The position numbers were made by a program, and so were the translations under genes. A model generated the notes under the pieces. The model made no database searches and had not been told where the DNA came from. It worked only from the letters and a program-made list of their open reading frames with translations. Of a stretch of 64,000 bases of DNA, positions 27,625 to 36,123 are shown in pieces. Each line of letters opens with the position of its first letter. Position 1 is the first letter of the stretch. Origin of the DNA: JBBRMW01 sp965246845 (GTDB lineage Bacteria > Chloroflexota > Anaerolineae > Aggregatilineales > UBA2796); NCBI GenBank assembly GCA_965246845.1, contig CBDFFR010000005.1:496001-560000 (forward strand), written 5' to 3'.

Positions 27625-30600
27625 GTGGCAGACCGGTTACAAAACGTTCAGACCGAAGATGACATCAGGTCGCTTGAAGGATTGGAAGCAGTTCGCGTCA
27701 TGCCGGGGATGTATGTCGGCGGCTCCGATGAGCGGGCGCTGCATCACCTCGTCTATGAAGTCGTGGATAACTCCATCGATGAAATCATGGCCGGGCGCGG
27801 CGATCACTGTTGGGTGACGATTCACACCAACGGCTACATCTCGGTCGAGGACAACTGCGGCGGTATCCCGGTCGGCCTGAGCAAAAAGCAGGGTATCTCG
27901 ACCCTGACGATGGTGCTGACGCAGCTTCACGCTGGCGCGAAGTTCAACGACGGCACGAACAAAGCCGCCTACAAGGTATCGGGCGGTCTGCACGGCGTCG
28001 GCGTTTCGGCGGTGAACGCGCTATCCTCGCACCTGATCGCGCAAGTGAAGCGCGATGGTAAATTGTGGCAGCAGGAATTCGCGGCGGGCAAGCCGACCAC
28101 AGCAGTTGATTTTGTCCGCGACCTTGAGCCGGGTGAGACGAACGGCACGACGATTACATTCCACCCGGATATGACGATCATGCAGACGGGTGATTTCAAG
28201 TTCGGCATACTTGCGCAGCGCTTCCGCGAAATGGCTTACGTTACACGCGGCGCGATGCTCACGCTGATCGACGAGCGCGAGCAGCCCTTCCCTAGCGAAC
28301 TGACTTTCTATTTCGAGGGTGGTGTCCTCTCGTTCACGCGCTACCTGAACCGCAACCGCGAGGTGGTTCACCCGGTCATCGGCGGCCTCAAGGACGTGAA
28401 GTTCAACGAAGGCCAGAACGATGAAGGCTGGATGGCCGTCGAATTCGGCTTCCAGTACACGGAAGGCACGAGCAGCAGCACCGAACTCTCCTTCGCCAAC
28501 CATATCAATACGCCAGATGGTGGCAGCCACCAGACCGGGCTGCGCGAGGCGCTCACCCGCGCGATCAACAATTATTCGCGCAAGCAGGGGCTGCTCAAGG
28601 AAAAGGATACGAACTTTTCCGGTCGTGACACGCTGGAAGGACTCACCGCGATTGTGAGTATCAAGCATCCTTCGCCGCAGTTCGAGAGCCAGACGAAGGG
28701 CAAGCTGATCAACCCGGAAATTCGCGGTCTGGTCGCTTCCGTCGTGACGGATTTCTTCACACAGTTCATGGAAGAAAACCCGAGAGAGGCACGCCGCATA
28801 ATCGATAAGTGCATGAACTCGATGCGTATCCGGGACGCCCTCGAAAAGCAGCGCGAACTGTTGACCGGACGTAAGAGTCTTCTCGAAAACACGACGCTGC
28901 CCGGTAAGCTCGCGGATTGCTCCGAGCGCGACGCCACTAAGACAGAATTATTTCTGGTCGAGGGCGACAGTGCCGGCGGATGTTTTTCTGGCGATACGCG
29001 GGTTGCTCTTGCTGATGGACGATCCTTAAGTTTCGAGCAGTTGGTTGTAGAGCAGGCACAAGGCAAACGACACTTCTGCTACACAATTCGCAAAGATGGC
29101 ACGGTTGGCATCGAGCAAATAATTGATGCGCGTGTCACGAAACATAATGCGGATGTTGTACGAGTTACGCTCGATAACAACGAAGCGATAATTTGCACGC
29201 CGGATCATCGCTTCATGCTGCGAGATGGTAGCTACAAAGCTGCAATCGATCTCACATCTTCGGATAGTGTGATGCCGCTCTATCGCAAACTATCGAACAA
29301 AGCAGAGAGTGGAATCACAATCGACGGCTATGAAATGACGTGGGACCCGCGTTCCGAAACCTGGGTATTTACGCACATGCTCGCGGATCGATACAACCGC
29401 TGGAAGGGCGTGTATGCAGAGGCAGATGGTGATCATTGCCACCATGTTGATTTCGACAAGCTGAATAACGATCCCACAAACATCCGGCGTATGAAGTCAG
29501 AAGATCACCTTGCGCTGCATCGCGATCATGTCGGAAAGACGCTGCACCGCCCGGATGTGATTGAAAAAGGTCGGCAAATCCGCAAAACGCCCGCTTTTCG
29601 CCAAGCGATGAGCGAGCGTATGAAGCAACCTGATACTCGTGCTGTTCTGTCTACCCAAGCAAAAGCGCAGTGGGAAGATGAGGAGTACAAGGCCTTTATG
29701 GGTGCAAAATGGCGTGAATTCTACGACAACAACGCAGAATACCGTCAAGCAAATAACGCACGCCTCGTCGAAGCGCAACGTGAGTATTGGAGTGATGCGG
29801 AAAATCGTGCAGAGCAAGCAGAGCGCACACATACATTTTTTGCCGAACACCCGGAAGCCCGCGCAAATGTGTCCATCAAGGCAAAAGAGGAGTGGAATGA
29901 TCCTGCTTTACTCGAGTGGCGACGTGCAAAGACGAGTGAGCAGTGGACACCGGAGTTTCGTGAAAAGCGCAAGCGAGCGTTGCGTGAAACCTACTACAAA
30001 AAAACCATCGCAGTCTTGAAACAGATTCAATTCGAACACGGGGTGGTCGATATTGATGCGTACAACGGATTACGGCTTACAAAGCGCGATAAATCCCTGT
30101 TGCGTTTCGAGACGTTTTGCGAACGCTACTTCAACAACGATGAGGCGAAAGCACGCGAAGCTGTAACAAACTACAATCATCGCGTCGTTCGTGTTGAGCG
30201 GCTTGAGTCGAGCGTCGATGTCTACGATGCAGAAGTTCCCGGTACGCACAACTTCGCACTGGCATCGGGCGTTTTCGTCCATAACAGCGCAAAGCAAGGT
30301 CGCGACCGCCACTTTCAGGCAATTCTCCCCTTGCGCGGCAAAATCCTCAATACCGAGCGCGCACGCCTCAACAAAATCCTCGACAGCAATGAAATCAAGT
30401 CGCTCATCTCCGCATTGGGCGTCGGCATTTCGGATGACTTTTCTGTTAGTAAGTTGCGGTATCATAAGCTCGTGATCATGACTGATGCTGACGTTGATGG
30501 CGCGCATATCAGAACGTTATTATTAACGTTCTTCTTTCGGTATATGCAGCCGATCATCCAGAACGGCCATCTCTACATCGCGCAGCCGCCTATCTTCCGG

Positions 30601-30915
30601 CTCGAATACAAGAAAAACGCGCGCTACTACTATCCCGAACCCGGTATGAAGGAAGATGCGCTGCTCACTCGTGCGCTCTCGTCGTACCCGGAACCGACAA
30701 AGGTGCAGGTTTCGCGCTATAAGGGTCTCGGTGAAATGAACCCGGAACAGCTCTGGGAAACCACGCTCGATCCATCGCGCCGTACCCTGTTACAAGTCAC
30801 TATCGATGATGCCGCCGAAGCAGACCACATCTTCGATATGCTGATGGGCAATGAAGTTCCGCCCCGCCGCAAGTTCATCACCACGCACGCGCGGGATGCC
30901 AGACTGGACATCTAG
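27625..30915 (+). CDS. gyrB: DNA gyrase subunit B, intein-containing precursor
   Basis: 1096 aa precursor; mature protein 661 aa. GHKL ATPase motifs are YEVVDNSIDE, VEDNCGGIPVG and KVSGGLHGVGVSAVNAL. The transducer domain follows, then the Toprim domain begins with LFLVEGDSAGG, where the intein interrupts. After it come SAKQGRDRHFQAILPLRGK, IMTDADVDGAHIRTL (DxD) and the C-terminal YKGLGEMNPEQLWETT. GyrB with GyrA introduces negative supercoils. GTG at 27625 has a TGGAGG site. Splicing is essential for function because the insert separates the Toprim glutamate from the DxD motif. Confidence 0.96.
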   Translation: MADRLQNVQTEDDIRSLEGLEAVRVMPGMYVGGSDERALHHLVYEVVDNSIDEIMAGRGDHCWVTIHTNGYISVEDNCGGIPVGLSKKQGISTLTMVLTQLHAGAKFNDGTNKAAYKVSGGLHGVGVSAVNALSSHLIAQVKRDGKLWQQEFAAGKPTTAVDFVRDLEPGETNGTTITFHPDMTIMQTGDFKFGILAQRFREMAYVTRGAMLTLIDEREQPFPSELTFYFEGGVLSFTRYLNRNREVVHPVIGGLKDVKFNEGQNDEGWMAVEFGFQYTEGTSSSTELSFANHINTPDGGSHQTGLREALTRAINNYSRKQGLLKEKDTNFSGRDTLEGLTAIVSIKHPSPQFESQTKGKLINPEIRGLVASVVTDFFTQFMEENPREARRIIDKCMNSMRIRDALEKQRELLTGRKSLLENTTLPGKLADCSERDATKTELFLVEGDSAGGCFSGDTRVALADGRSLSFEQLVVEQAQGKRHFCYTIRKDGTVGIEQIIDARVTKHNADVVRVTLDNNEAIICTPDHRFMLRDGSYKAAIDLTSSDSVMPLYRKLSNKAESGITIDGYEMTWDPRSETWVFTHMLADRYNRWKGVYAEADGDHCHHVDFDKLNNDPTNIRRMKSEDHLALHRDHVGKTLHRPDVIEKGRQIRKTPAFRQAMSERMKQPDTRAVLSTQAKAQWEDEEYKAFMGAKWREFYDNNAEYRQANNARLVEAQREYWSDAENRAEQAERTHTFFAEHPEARANVSIKAKEEWNDPALLEWRRAKTSEQWTPEFREKRKRALRETYYKKTIAVLKQIQFEHGVVDIDAYNGLRLTKRDKSLLRFETFCERYFNNDEAKAREAVTNYNHRVVRVERLESSVDVYDAEVPGTHNFALASGVFVHNSAKQGRDRHFQAILPLRGKILNTERARLNKILDSNEIKSLISALGVGISDDFSVSKLRYHKLVIMTDADVDGAHIRTLLLTFFFRYMQPIIQNGHLYIAQPPIFRLEYKKNARYYYPEPGMKEDALLTRALSSYPEPTKVQVSRYKGLGEMNPEQLWETTLDPSRRTLLQVTIDDAAEADHIFDMLMGNEVPPRRKFITTHARDARLDI
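28981..30285 (+). other. GyrB intein with HNH endonuclease and modular repeats
   Basis: 435 aa, precursor residues 453-887. It starts with Cys1 (CFSGDTRVALADGRSL, block A), has block B CTPDHRFML, block F VYDAEVPGTHNF and block G GVFVHN, and is followed by Ser888 as +1 nucleophile. Between A/B and F/G lies an HNH-type endonuclease (GDHCHHVDFDKLNNDP then TNIRRMKSEDHLALH). About six 17-22-residue repeats follow, each beginning with an aromatic and an acidic pair. A hand count of one 60-nt segment (29701-29760) gave 45% G+C against 62% at 27901-27960 in the extein. Confidence 0.95.
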
Positions 30916-30958
30916 CCGTCTGTAGCGTCTCACAGTTCCTGAAAATATCTCATAAAAT

Positions 30959-30992
30959 GTGGGGTCGGTCTGGCCGACCCCACTTTCTTTTT
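30959..30992 (+). terminator. rho-independent terminator of gyrB
   Basis: Perfect 10-bp stem (gtggggtcgg / ccgaccccac), 5-nt loop, followed by tttcttttt. Confidence 0.93.
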
Positions 30993-31110
30993 ACTCTGGC
31001 ATCATCAGTGCCGTTACAGCGGTCTTCGCTAAAAATCACATGAGGCGGGTTCACAAACGCGCCCGCTTGTGCTAAATTTAACAAAGCAATCCGCTGACAG
31101 GTCTTTTTGC

Positions 31111-32481
31111 ATGACAACCCTCGAACCCACGTCCACCACTGCTACCCGCCCCATCTCGCTCGCACGCAACATCAAGATCGGGTCATTCCACATCGGGTCT
31201 TCGATGGCCGATATTCTGGTCTCTGCGGTTTGGAACCGCATCGCGATTGCCGAACTTGGCTTCGCCGCGTTCCCGATCTCGCTACTGCTCGCGCTGCGCT
31301 ATATCCTTGCGCCGCTTTCGGTCTGGATCGGACAGCGCTCCGATGTGAAAGCCTATTTTGGCTATCGGCGGCTCCCCTATATCTGGGGCGGGCGCTTCAT
31401 GATCATGATTAGCCTCTTCATGCTCGCGCTGTGTACCGTCGCGGCATATGAAACGAACGCGCCGCTCGCATGGATCGGAATGGTCGCCTCGGTAATTCTG
31501 TTCAGCGTCGGCTCGGTCTTCTCCGGCACGACCTACCTGGCGCTGATTTACGACATCACGCCGAAGCCGCAACAAACGCGCGTCGTGAGCGTGGTCTGGT
31601 TCTTCCTGATTAGCGGGTTCGCAGGGTCCGGCATTCTGTATAGCGTGCTGCTCAAGGAATACACGCGCGAGGGCTTCCTGCGCCTGTTCCTGATTGCGCC
31701 GCTGATTATGGGCGCGTTCTGGTTCCTCTCCACTCTCGGCGAGGAGCGCCGCCAGCGCATGGGTGACGCCGCGCCGGAACCTGAACAGACCGGACCCAAA
31801 GTCTCGTTCGGCCAGACGATCCGGGATGCGTGGGCGAACCGCCAGACGCGCCTGTTTTTCCTGTTCCTCGGCCTGACGACGATGTTCTTCTATACGCAGG
31901 ACATCATCCTGGAGCCATTTGGTGCGCAGGTCTTCGGGATGCCACCCGCAACCACGAACCGCTTTTCGTCCTATTGGGGGTCGATGACGCTGATCGCGAT
32001 TGTCGTGACGCTGCTGCTCGCGCGGCGCTTCCCGGCGCGCATCAACAACATTTCGGCCTCCCGCTGGAGCGTGTTCATCCTGATTGCTGCGTTTGCGCTG
32101 TTCGCGATCTCTGCATTCGCGGGCGTGCGTCCGCTGCTCACGGTGGCGCTGATCGTCCTCGGTATCGGACTCGGCGTGTGGACGGTCGGCACGCTCGGCC
32201 TGATGATGGATATGACCTCGATTGCAGGCGCGGGGCTGTACCTCTCGCTGTGGACCGTCTCGGAAACGCTGGCGCGCGGCGCAGGGACGGCACTCGGCGG
32301 GGCGCTGCGTGACATCGGCTTCGCCCTGTTCGGAAACGTCAATATCGCGTATGGCGGGGTGTTTCTGGTGCAGGCGGTCGGCTTCGCGCTGACGCTCTTC
32401 GTGCTGTCGCGCGTGAGCATCGTCGATTTTCACCGCAATATGCCGTCGCCGCGCATCGTCATGGAAGGCGCGATGGATTAG
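31111..32481 (+). CDS. BCD/PucC-like MFS transporter
   Basis: 456 aa, twelve transmembrane helices. GSFHIGSSMADILVSAVWNR, LAPLSVWIGQRSDVKAYFG and RLPYIWGGRF near the N-terminus, and GAGLYLSLWTVSETLARGAG near the C-terminus, are typical of the BCD (bacteriochlorophyll delivery) family that includes PucC. In phototrophs these proteins act in light-harvesting complex assembly; relatives also occur in non-phototrophs with unknown role. No bch, puf or crt genes are in the window. ATG at 31111 is preferred to GTG 31069 because the conserved region begins soon after. Confidence 0.78.
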   Translation: MTTLEPTSTTATRPISLARNIKIGSFHIGSSMADILVSAVWNRIAIAELGFAAFPISLLLALRYILAPLSVWIGQRSDVKAYFGYRRLPYIWGGRFMIMISLFMLALCTVAAYETNAPLAWIGMVASVILFSVGSVFSGTTYLALIYDITPKPQQTRVVSVVWFFLISGFAGSGILYSVLLKEYTREGFLRLFLIAPLIMGAFWFLSTLGEERRQRMGDAAPEPEQTGPKVSFGQTIRDAWANRQTRLFFLFLGLTTMFFYTQDIILEPFGAQVFGMPPATTNRFSSYWGSMTLIAIVVTLLLARRFPARINNISASRWSVFILIAAFALFAISAFAGVRPLLTVALIVLGIGLGVWTVGTLGLMMDMTSIAGAGLYLSLWTVSETLARGAGTALGGALRDIGFALFGNVNIAYGGVFLVQAVGFALTLFVLSRVSIVDFHRNMPSPRIVMEGAMD

Positions 32482-32483
32482 CG

Positions 32484-33572
32484 CTATTCTGCGCCGCCGC
32501 TCGCCTCGTCGTGATGTCCAAAATCGACCATCCGATAGATGATCGGTTCAATCGGTAGATTATCGGCCATCGCGAAAAGGTACGGCGAAAAGTCGATGGC
32601 GTTGGCGCGTACCCATAGCGCGAAATCCTTCCGCGACTCATTCGGCGCTTGCGCGTAGAGCGCTTCGACCTGCGCCTTGACCTGCGCAATCCGGGTTTCG
32701 ATCTCGCTGACCCATTCGCGCACTTCCGTGAGGAATTCATCAGGAACCGTATCGAAGATGTGCTGAACGGAGCCGCCGCTCATCGCGCGCAAGGTATTCC
32801 GAAAAGTCAACCCGTTCAACAGGCGTTGCAGTTCGAGGTAGCGATCCCCCTTGAACTTCCAGCGCGAGCCATCGGAATATTCCACGACGTACCCTTCCGC
32901 GCTGACATCGAGCTTCCCGGTCTGTTCGAGAACGTGGCTGATTTCGACGAATGGATAAACCTTCGGTAGCGCGAAGCCGTGCTGCGTCCCAAGCGTATAC
33001 ACATCCGGGAAGAAGGGCAGATAGTCGCCCGTATGCCGATTGCGCGCAGTCAGCAATACCAAATCCTCGCGACCCTCATAATCGACTACGATCCGGTTTT
33101 CCGGGTAGATGATCTCGAAAATGAGCGTGAGGTTATCATCGAGTCCGGTCAGGTCGTAATGCGCGTTCATGAACGCGGTCGCCCACAGCGCCTGTTCACT
33201 ATCGAATGCGCCGCGTGTCGCGAGCCGATAGCCATTACCCGCACGGTACAAAATGGCGAGGCTGCCGTCCAGTTTTTCCATTACGGTGACGATATGCCCG
33301 TGCGCTTTGCGGCCACCTTCCAGCCAGTTGAAGAATTTGTCGAAGCCGCGCGCCACAACCTCGCCCGTCTTCACATTCATGATCAATCCGCGACTGACCC
33401 GCTCGAAGAAATTCCACTTCGCTTCGATCATCGCCATCGTGTTGTAATTGAAGAGGATCAAATCGTCTTGCGTCTTGATCGAGACATGTCCGTAGCGCTT
33501 CCAGTCGCGAAAGCCGCTGAGGACCAGGTGTTGAATATCGCCAATACTTTCGATGCTCTCAAGTGTGTTCAT
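32484..33572 (-). CDS. T4 Rnl1-like RNA ligase
   Basis: 362 aa. Nucleotidyltransferase motif I is VMEKLDGSLAILY with the adenylated lysine at K100. Upstream FERVSRGLIMNVKTGEVVAR and GFDKFFNWLE match the RNA_lig_T4_1 region; motif III is LIFEIIYPENR, motif IV AEGYVVEY and motif V RWKFKGDRYLEL. ATP-dependent ligases of this type seal 5'-phosphate and 3'-OH ends, often of cleaved tRNA. No polynucleotide kinase/phosphatase gene is adjacent. It ends 2 bp past the convergent MFS gene. Confidence 0.85.
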   Translation of the reverse strand: MNTLESIESIGDIQHLVLSGFRDWKRYGHVSIKTQDDLILFNYNTMAMIEAKWNFFERVSRGLIMNVKTGEVVARGFDKFFNWLEGGRKAHGHIVTVMEKLDGSLAILYRAGNGYRLATRGAFDSEQALWATAFMNAHYDLTGLDDNLTLIFEIIYPENRIVVDYEGREDLVLLTARNRHTGDYLPFFPDVYTLGTQHGFALPKVYPFVEISHVLEQTGKLDVSAEGYVVEYSDGSRWKFKGDRYLELQRLLNGLTFRNTLRAMSGGSVQHIFDTVPDEFLTEVREWVSEIETRIAQVKAQVEALYAQAPNESRKDFALWVRANAIDFSPYLFAMADNLPIEPIIYRMVDFGHHDEASGGAE

Positions 33573-33665
33573 AAATTGCCTCGACGTATTTGGTGCGTCA
33601 AGTGAATTATAAACTACGAATGGTCACTTGAGAATATATAAAGGTCAATAAAGGTCAAGCTGCCG

Positions 33666-34763
33666 TCAATGCACCGCGTTCGGGATCACGTAGAACGCGA
33701 GGCCGATCATCAGGTACACCGCGAGCAGTTCCACGCCTTCCAGCCAGTTCGATTCGCCATCCTGCGAGACGAGCATCCCGACCGCCGACGCTGCCGCGAG
33801 CGCGATCAGTTCATAGCGGTTGAAGATGAGCAGCAGCGGTTGCGGGAAGAGCAGGCTGAGGAAGACCAGCACGGGCGCGACGAAAAGCGCGACTTGCAGC
33901 GAGGAGCCAATCGAAATCGTTAGGGCGAGATCCATTCGGTCTTTCACGGCGACCTGAATAGCGACGACATGCTCCGCGACGTTGCCGATAATGGGGATGA
34001 GGATGATCCCGACGAAGAACTCCGAAAGGCCGAGCGTCGAAACGACATGCTCCACGGTCCCCACCAGCGTTTCGGACATGAAGACAATTGCGATGGTCGC
34101 GCCGATGAGCATCAAAATCGCGTTGCGTAATGCCGGTGCAGATACGGCGTGCTTCACCGCGCCGCCCATCTCACCTTCGACAAGCGGGACCGCTACCGGA
34201 TTGCGCAGCGAGAAGATGATGCTCAAAACATAGAGGACGAGCATTACGACCGCAATCCCAACTGAAAACAGGGTTTCGCGCTGTGTGCTGGCTGCCGTCT
34301 TGATCTCGCCAATCACCGCCGGGTCGAAGAAGGACGGAATCGCGAGCGTGATGAACGCGAGGATCATCAATGTCGCGTTGAGTGATGCGCTACGGCGGTC
34401 GAACTTCTGCGTGCCGTGTCGCAGCCCGCCGAAGAGCATACTCGCGCCCGTGACAAGCAGCAGATTCCCTAAAATCGAGCCGATGATCGAGGCGCGGACC
34501 AGCTCGATCAGCCCTTCACGAAGCGCGAAAATCGTGATGATCAGTTCAGCAGCATTGCCGAGCGTGGCATTCAATAGCCCGCCGATTTGTGGTCCGGTGC
34601 GCTCCGCAATCACTTCCGTCGAACTACCGATTAGCCCCGCGAGTGGGACAATCGCCAGCGCGGATAGCGCAAACACAAGTAGATCATCCCACCCGGCCAC
34701 GCGCGCGATCAGAGCAGCCGGAAATGCAACGAGCAGCAGATTGATATTCAGGTAACGGCGCAT
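33666..34763 (-). CDS. calcium/proton exchanger (CaCA superfamily, Cax-like)
   Basis: 365 aa, eleven transmembrane helices in two inverted halves. The paired ion-binding alpha-repeats are visible: LIGSSTEVIAERTGPQIGGL and NATLGNAAELIITIFALREG in the first half, IGNVAEHVVAIQVAVKDRMD and LTISIGSSLQVALFVAP in the second. The family exports Ca2+ in exchange for protons. ATG 34763 overlaps the NUDIX stop (TGATG) and has a GGAGG site. It is the last of four overlapped genes beginning with an ECF sigma factor. Confidence 0.9.
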   Translation of the reverse strand: MRRYLNINLLLVAFPAALIARVAGWDDLLVFALSALAIVPLAGLIGSSTEVIAERTGPQIGGLLNATLGNAAELIITIFALREGLIELVRASIIGSILGNLLLVTGASMLFGGLRHGTQKFDRRSASLNATLMILAFITLAIPSFFDPAVIGEIKTAASTQRETLFSVGIAVVMLVLYVLSIIFSLRNPVAVPLVEGEMGGAVKHAVSAPALRNAILMLIGATIAIVFMSETLVGTVEHVVSTLGLSEFFVGIILIPIIGNVAEHVVAIQVAVKDRMDLALTISIGSSLQVALFVAPVLVFLSLLFPQPLLLIFNRYELIALAAASAVGMLVSQDGESNWLEGVELLAVYLMIGLAFYVIPNAVH

Positions 34764-35284
34764 CAGGGGGATTCCTCCGGGGGTGGCGGGACAGAATGGA
34801 CTTCCGCCCATTGTCGCAGCAAACGTCGTGTACTCTCAAATGCAATCTGCGGATACGCATCGCCGGGGCGCAGCCAGCGCACATCGGCTGCATCATCGCC
34901 CGCGCGGAGCGTGCCACCGACCAGGCGCACCGCAAAAATAATCGAAATTGTGGGCGGACCGCCATAGTATACATCCAGCAGCCGGACGATCTCGACCTGC
35001 AAGCCCGTTTCTTCTTCGGTCTCGCGAATGGCAGCGGCGCGCGGGTCCTCACCCCGATCAATATATCCAGCGGGCAGCGCCCATTTACCACGATCCGGCT
35101 CCACCGAGCGCTGTACCATCAGGATCGCGCCCTCGTGTTCGAGCCAGACCACCGCCGCTACTTTCGGGTCTTCAAAGTAGATGAAGTGGCAGCGCGGACA
35201 GTTCGGGCGCTCGCGGCCATATTTCAATGTGACTTGCAGTTTGGTCCGGCAACGCGGGCAGTAGCGGTACTGTTGAGCGTTCAT
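34763..35284 (-). CDS. NUDIX hydrolase with zinc ribbon
   Basis: 173 aa. An N-terminal zinc ribbon (C9, C12, C29 and C32: YCPRCRTK, NCPRCHF) precedes a complete Nudix box (GYIDRGEDPRAAAIRETEEE then TGL). This resembles NudC-like or ADP-ribose pyrophosphatases acting on nucleoside diphosphate derivatives such as NADH; substrate is not certain. Start overlaps the anti-sigma stop by 4 bp (ATGA). Confidence 0.88.
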   Translation of the reverse strand: MNAQQYRYCPRCRTKLQVTLKYGRERPNCPRCHFIYFEDPKVAAVVWLEHEGAILMVQRSVEPDRGKWALPAGYIDRGEDPRAAAIRETEEETGLQVEIVRLLDVYYGGPPTISIIFAVRLVGGTLRAGDDAADVRWLRPGDAYPQIAFESTRRLLRQWAEVHSVPPPPEESP

Positions 35285-36111
35285 CTTCGCGACAACAACG
35301 CGCGAAGGATGGCATTCAGCAGAATCAGCAGTAAGGCAAACAGCGTTTGCGCGGCTTTATCTGCATCCAAAGTCGGCGCGACGCTCTCATTGGCGGCGGC
35401 AGGAGACGGTGCGGAGCGCGGCGCTTGTGGTGCAAGTTGTGTCGGTGCTGCTTTTTGTGCTGTTGTCGCCGATAACCCCGGCGCGGCGAAATCGGATGCC
35501 GCGCCCGATGTCGGCTGCGGTGTTGCGGTCGGAGGCGCGGCGGCTCCCGATTGAAGCTGTGCGGCGGCAAGCTCTGGCGTCGGGCTGGCGGGAATATTGC
35601 GGGCGGCTTGCAGTGCTGTCGGTGACGGCTGGATCGGCGCAGCCTGTGCGACGAAGGTTTGTGGAATATTCGTCGCGGTCGGCGGCAGGATGGCGGGGCG
35701 CGCGGATGGCAGTACGGCGCTCGTCGGCTGGAAGGCAAGCGCAGGCGGCTGTGTTGCCTGCGCGACAATCCCGTTCGTAGATGCGGGCTGGCTCGTCTGT
35801 ACAATTGAATAGAACCCGACCGCGAGAATCAACAGCGCCGCAAGCGTACCGACCGCCCACAGGACGCGCGCCGGACGTACCGACCGTGTGCGCCGGACTT
35901 GCGCCACCGTCAGCCGGAAATCACGCGGCGGCACGATCTGCGGAGTCGCACGCAGGATGTTTCGCACCGCGCGCAGTTCCGCGAGCGTTTGCCGCATAGA
36001 GTCGTCCGTGCGCAAGCGTGCTTTCAGCGCGGCGCGTTCATCAATCGAAAGCGCATCGTCGAGGTATGCGGAAAGCTGCTCCAGCAGGGCGTCATCGGTG
36101 CGGGGCGTCAT
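35281..36111 (-). CDS. membrane-anchored anti-sigma factor-like protein
   Basis: 276 aa. The N-terminal segment (LLEQLSAYLDDALSIDERAALKARLR) resembles the anti-sigma domain of RsgI/RskA-like proteins. A transmembrane helix (about 91-110) follows. The outer part is Ala/Pro/Thr-rich low complexity, ending with a second hydrophobic stretch (about 257-272). The Hx3Cx2C zinc motif of classical ZAS anti-sigmas is missing. It is encoded 12 bp after the ECF sigma gene, which supports a sigma/anti-sigma pair. Confidence 0.78.
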   Translation of the reverse strand: MTPRTDDALLEQLSAYLDDALSIDERAALKARLRTDDSMRQTLAELRAVRNILRATPQIVPPRDFRLTVAQVRRTRSVRPARVLWAVGTLAALLILAVGFYSIVQTSQPASTNGIVAQATQPPALAFQPTSAVLPSARPAILPPTATNIPQTFVAQAAPIQPSPTALQAARNIPASPTPELAAAQLQSGAAAPPTATPQPTSGAASDFAAPGLSATTAQKAAPTQLAPQAPRSAPSPAAANESVAPTLDADKAAQTLFALLLILLNAILRALLSRR

Positions 36112-36123
36112 TGTTCTCTGAAT

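Noticed and set aside
30959..30992. gyrB terminator as another member of the dispersed repeat family
   Set aside because: It shares a gggtcgg core, but lacks the tgtagggg end and the spacer, and is a simple perfect hairpin with a T-run.
31282..32433. 383-codon antisense frame opposite the MFS gene
   Set aside because: Composition (very rich in R, E, Q, H) is that of an antisense shadow of a membrane protein; no start site or domain.
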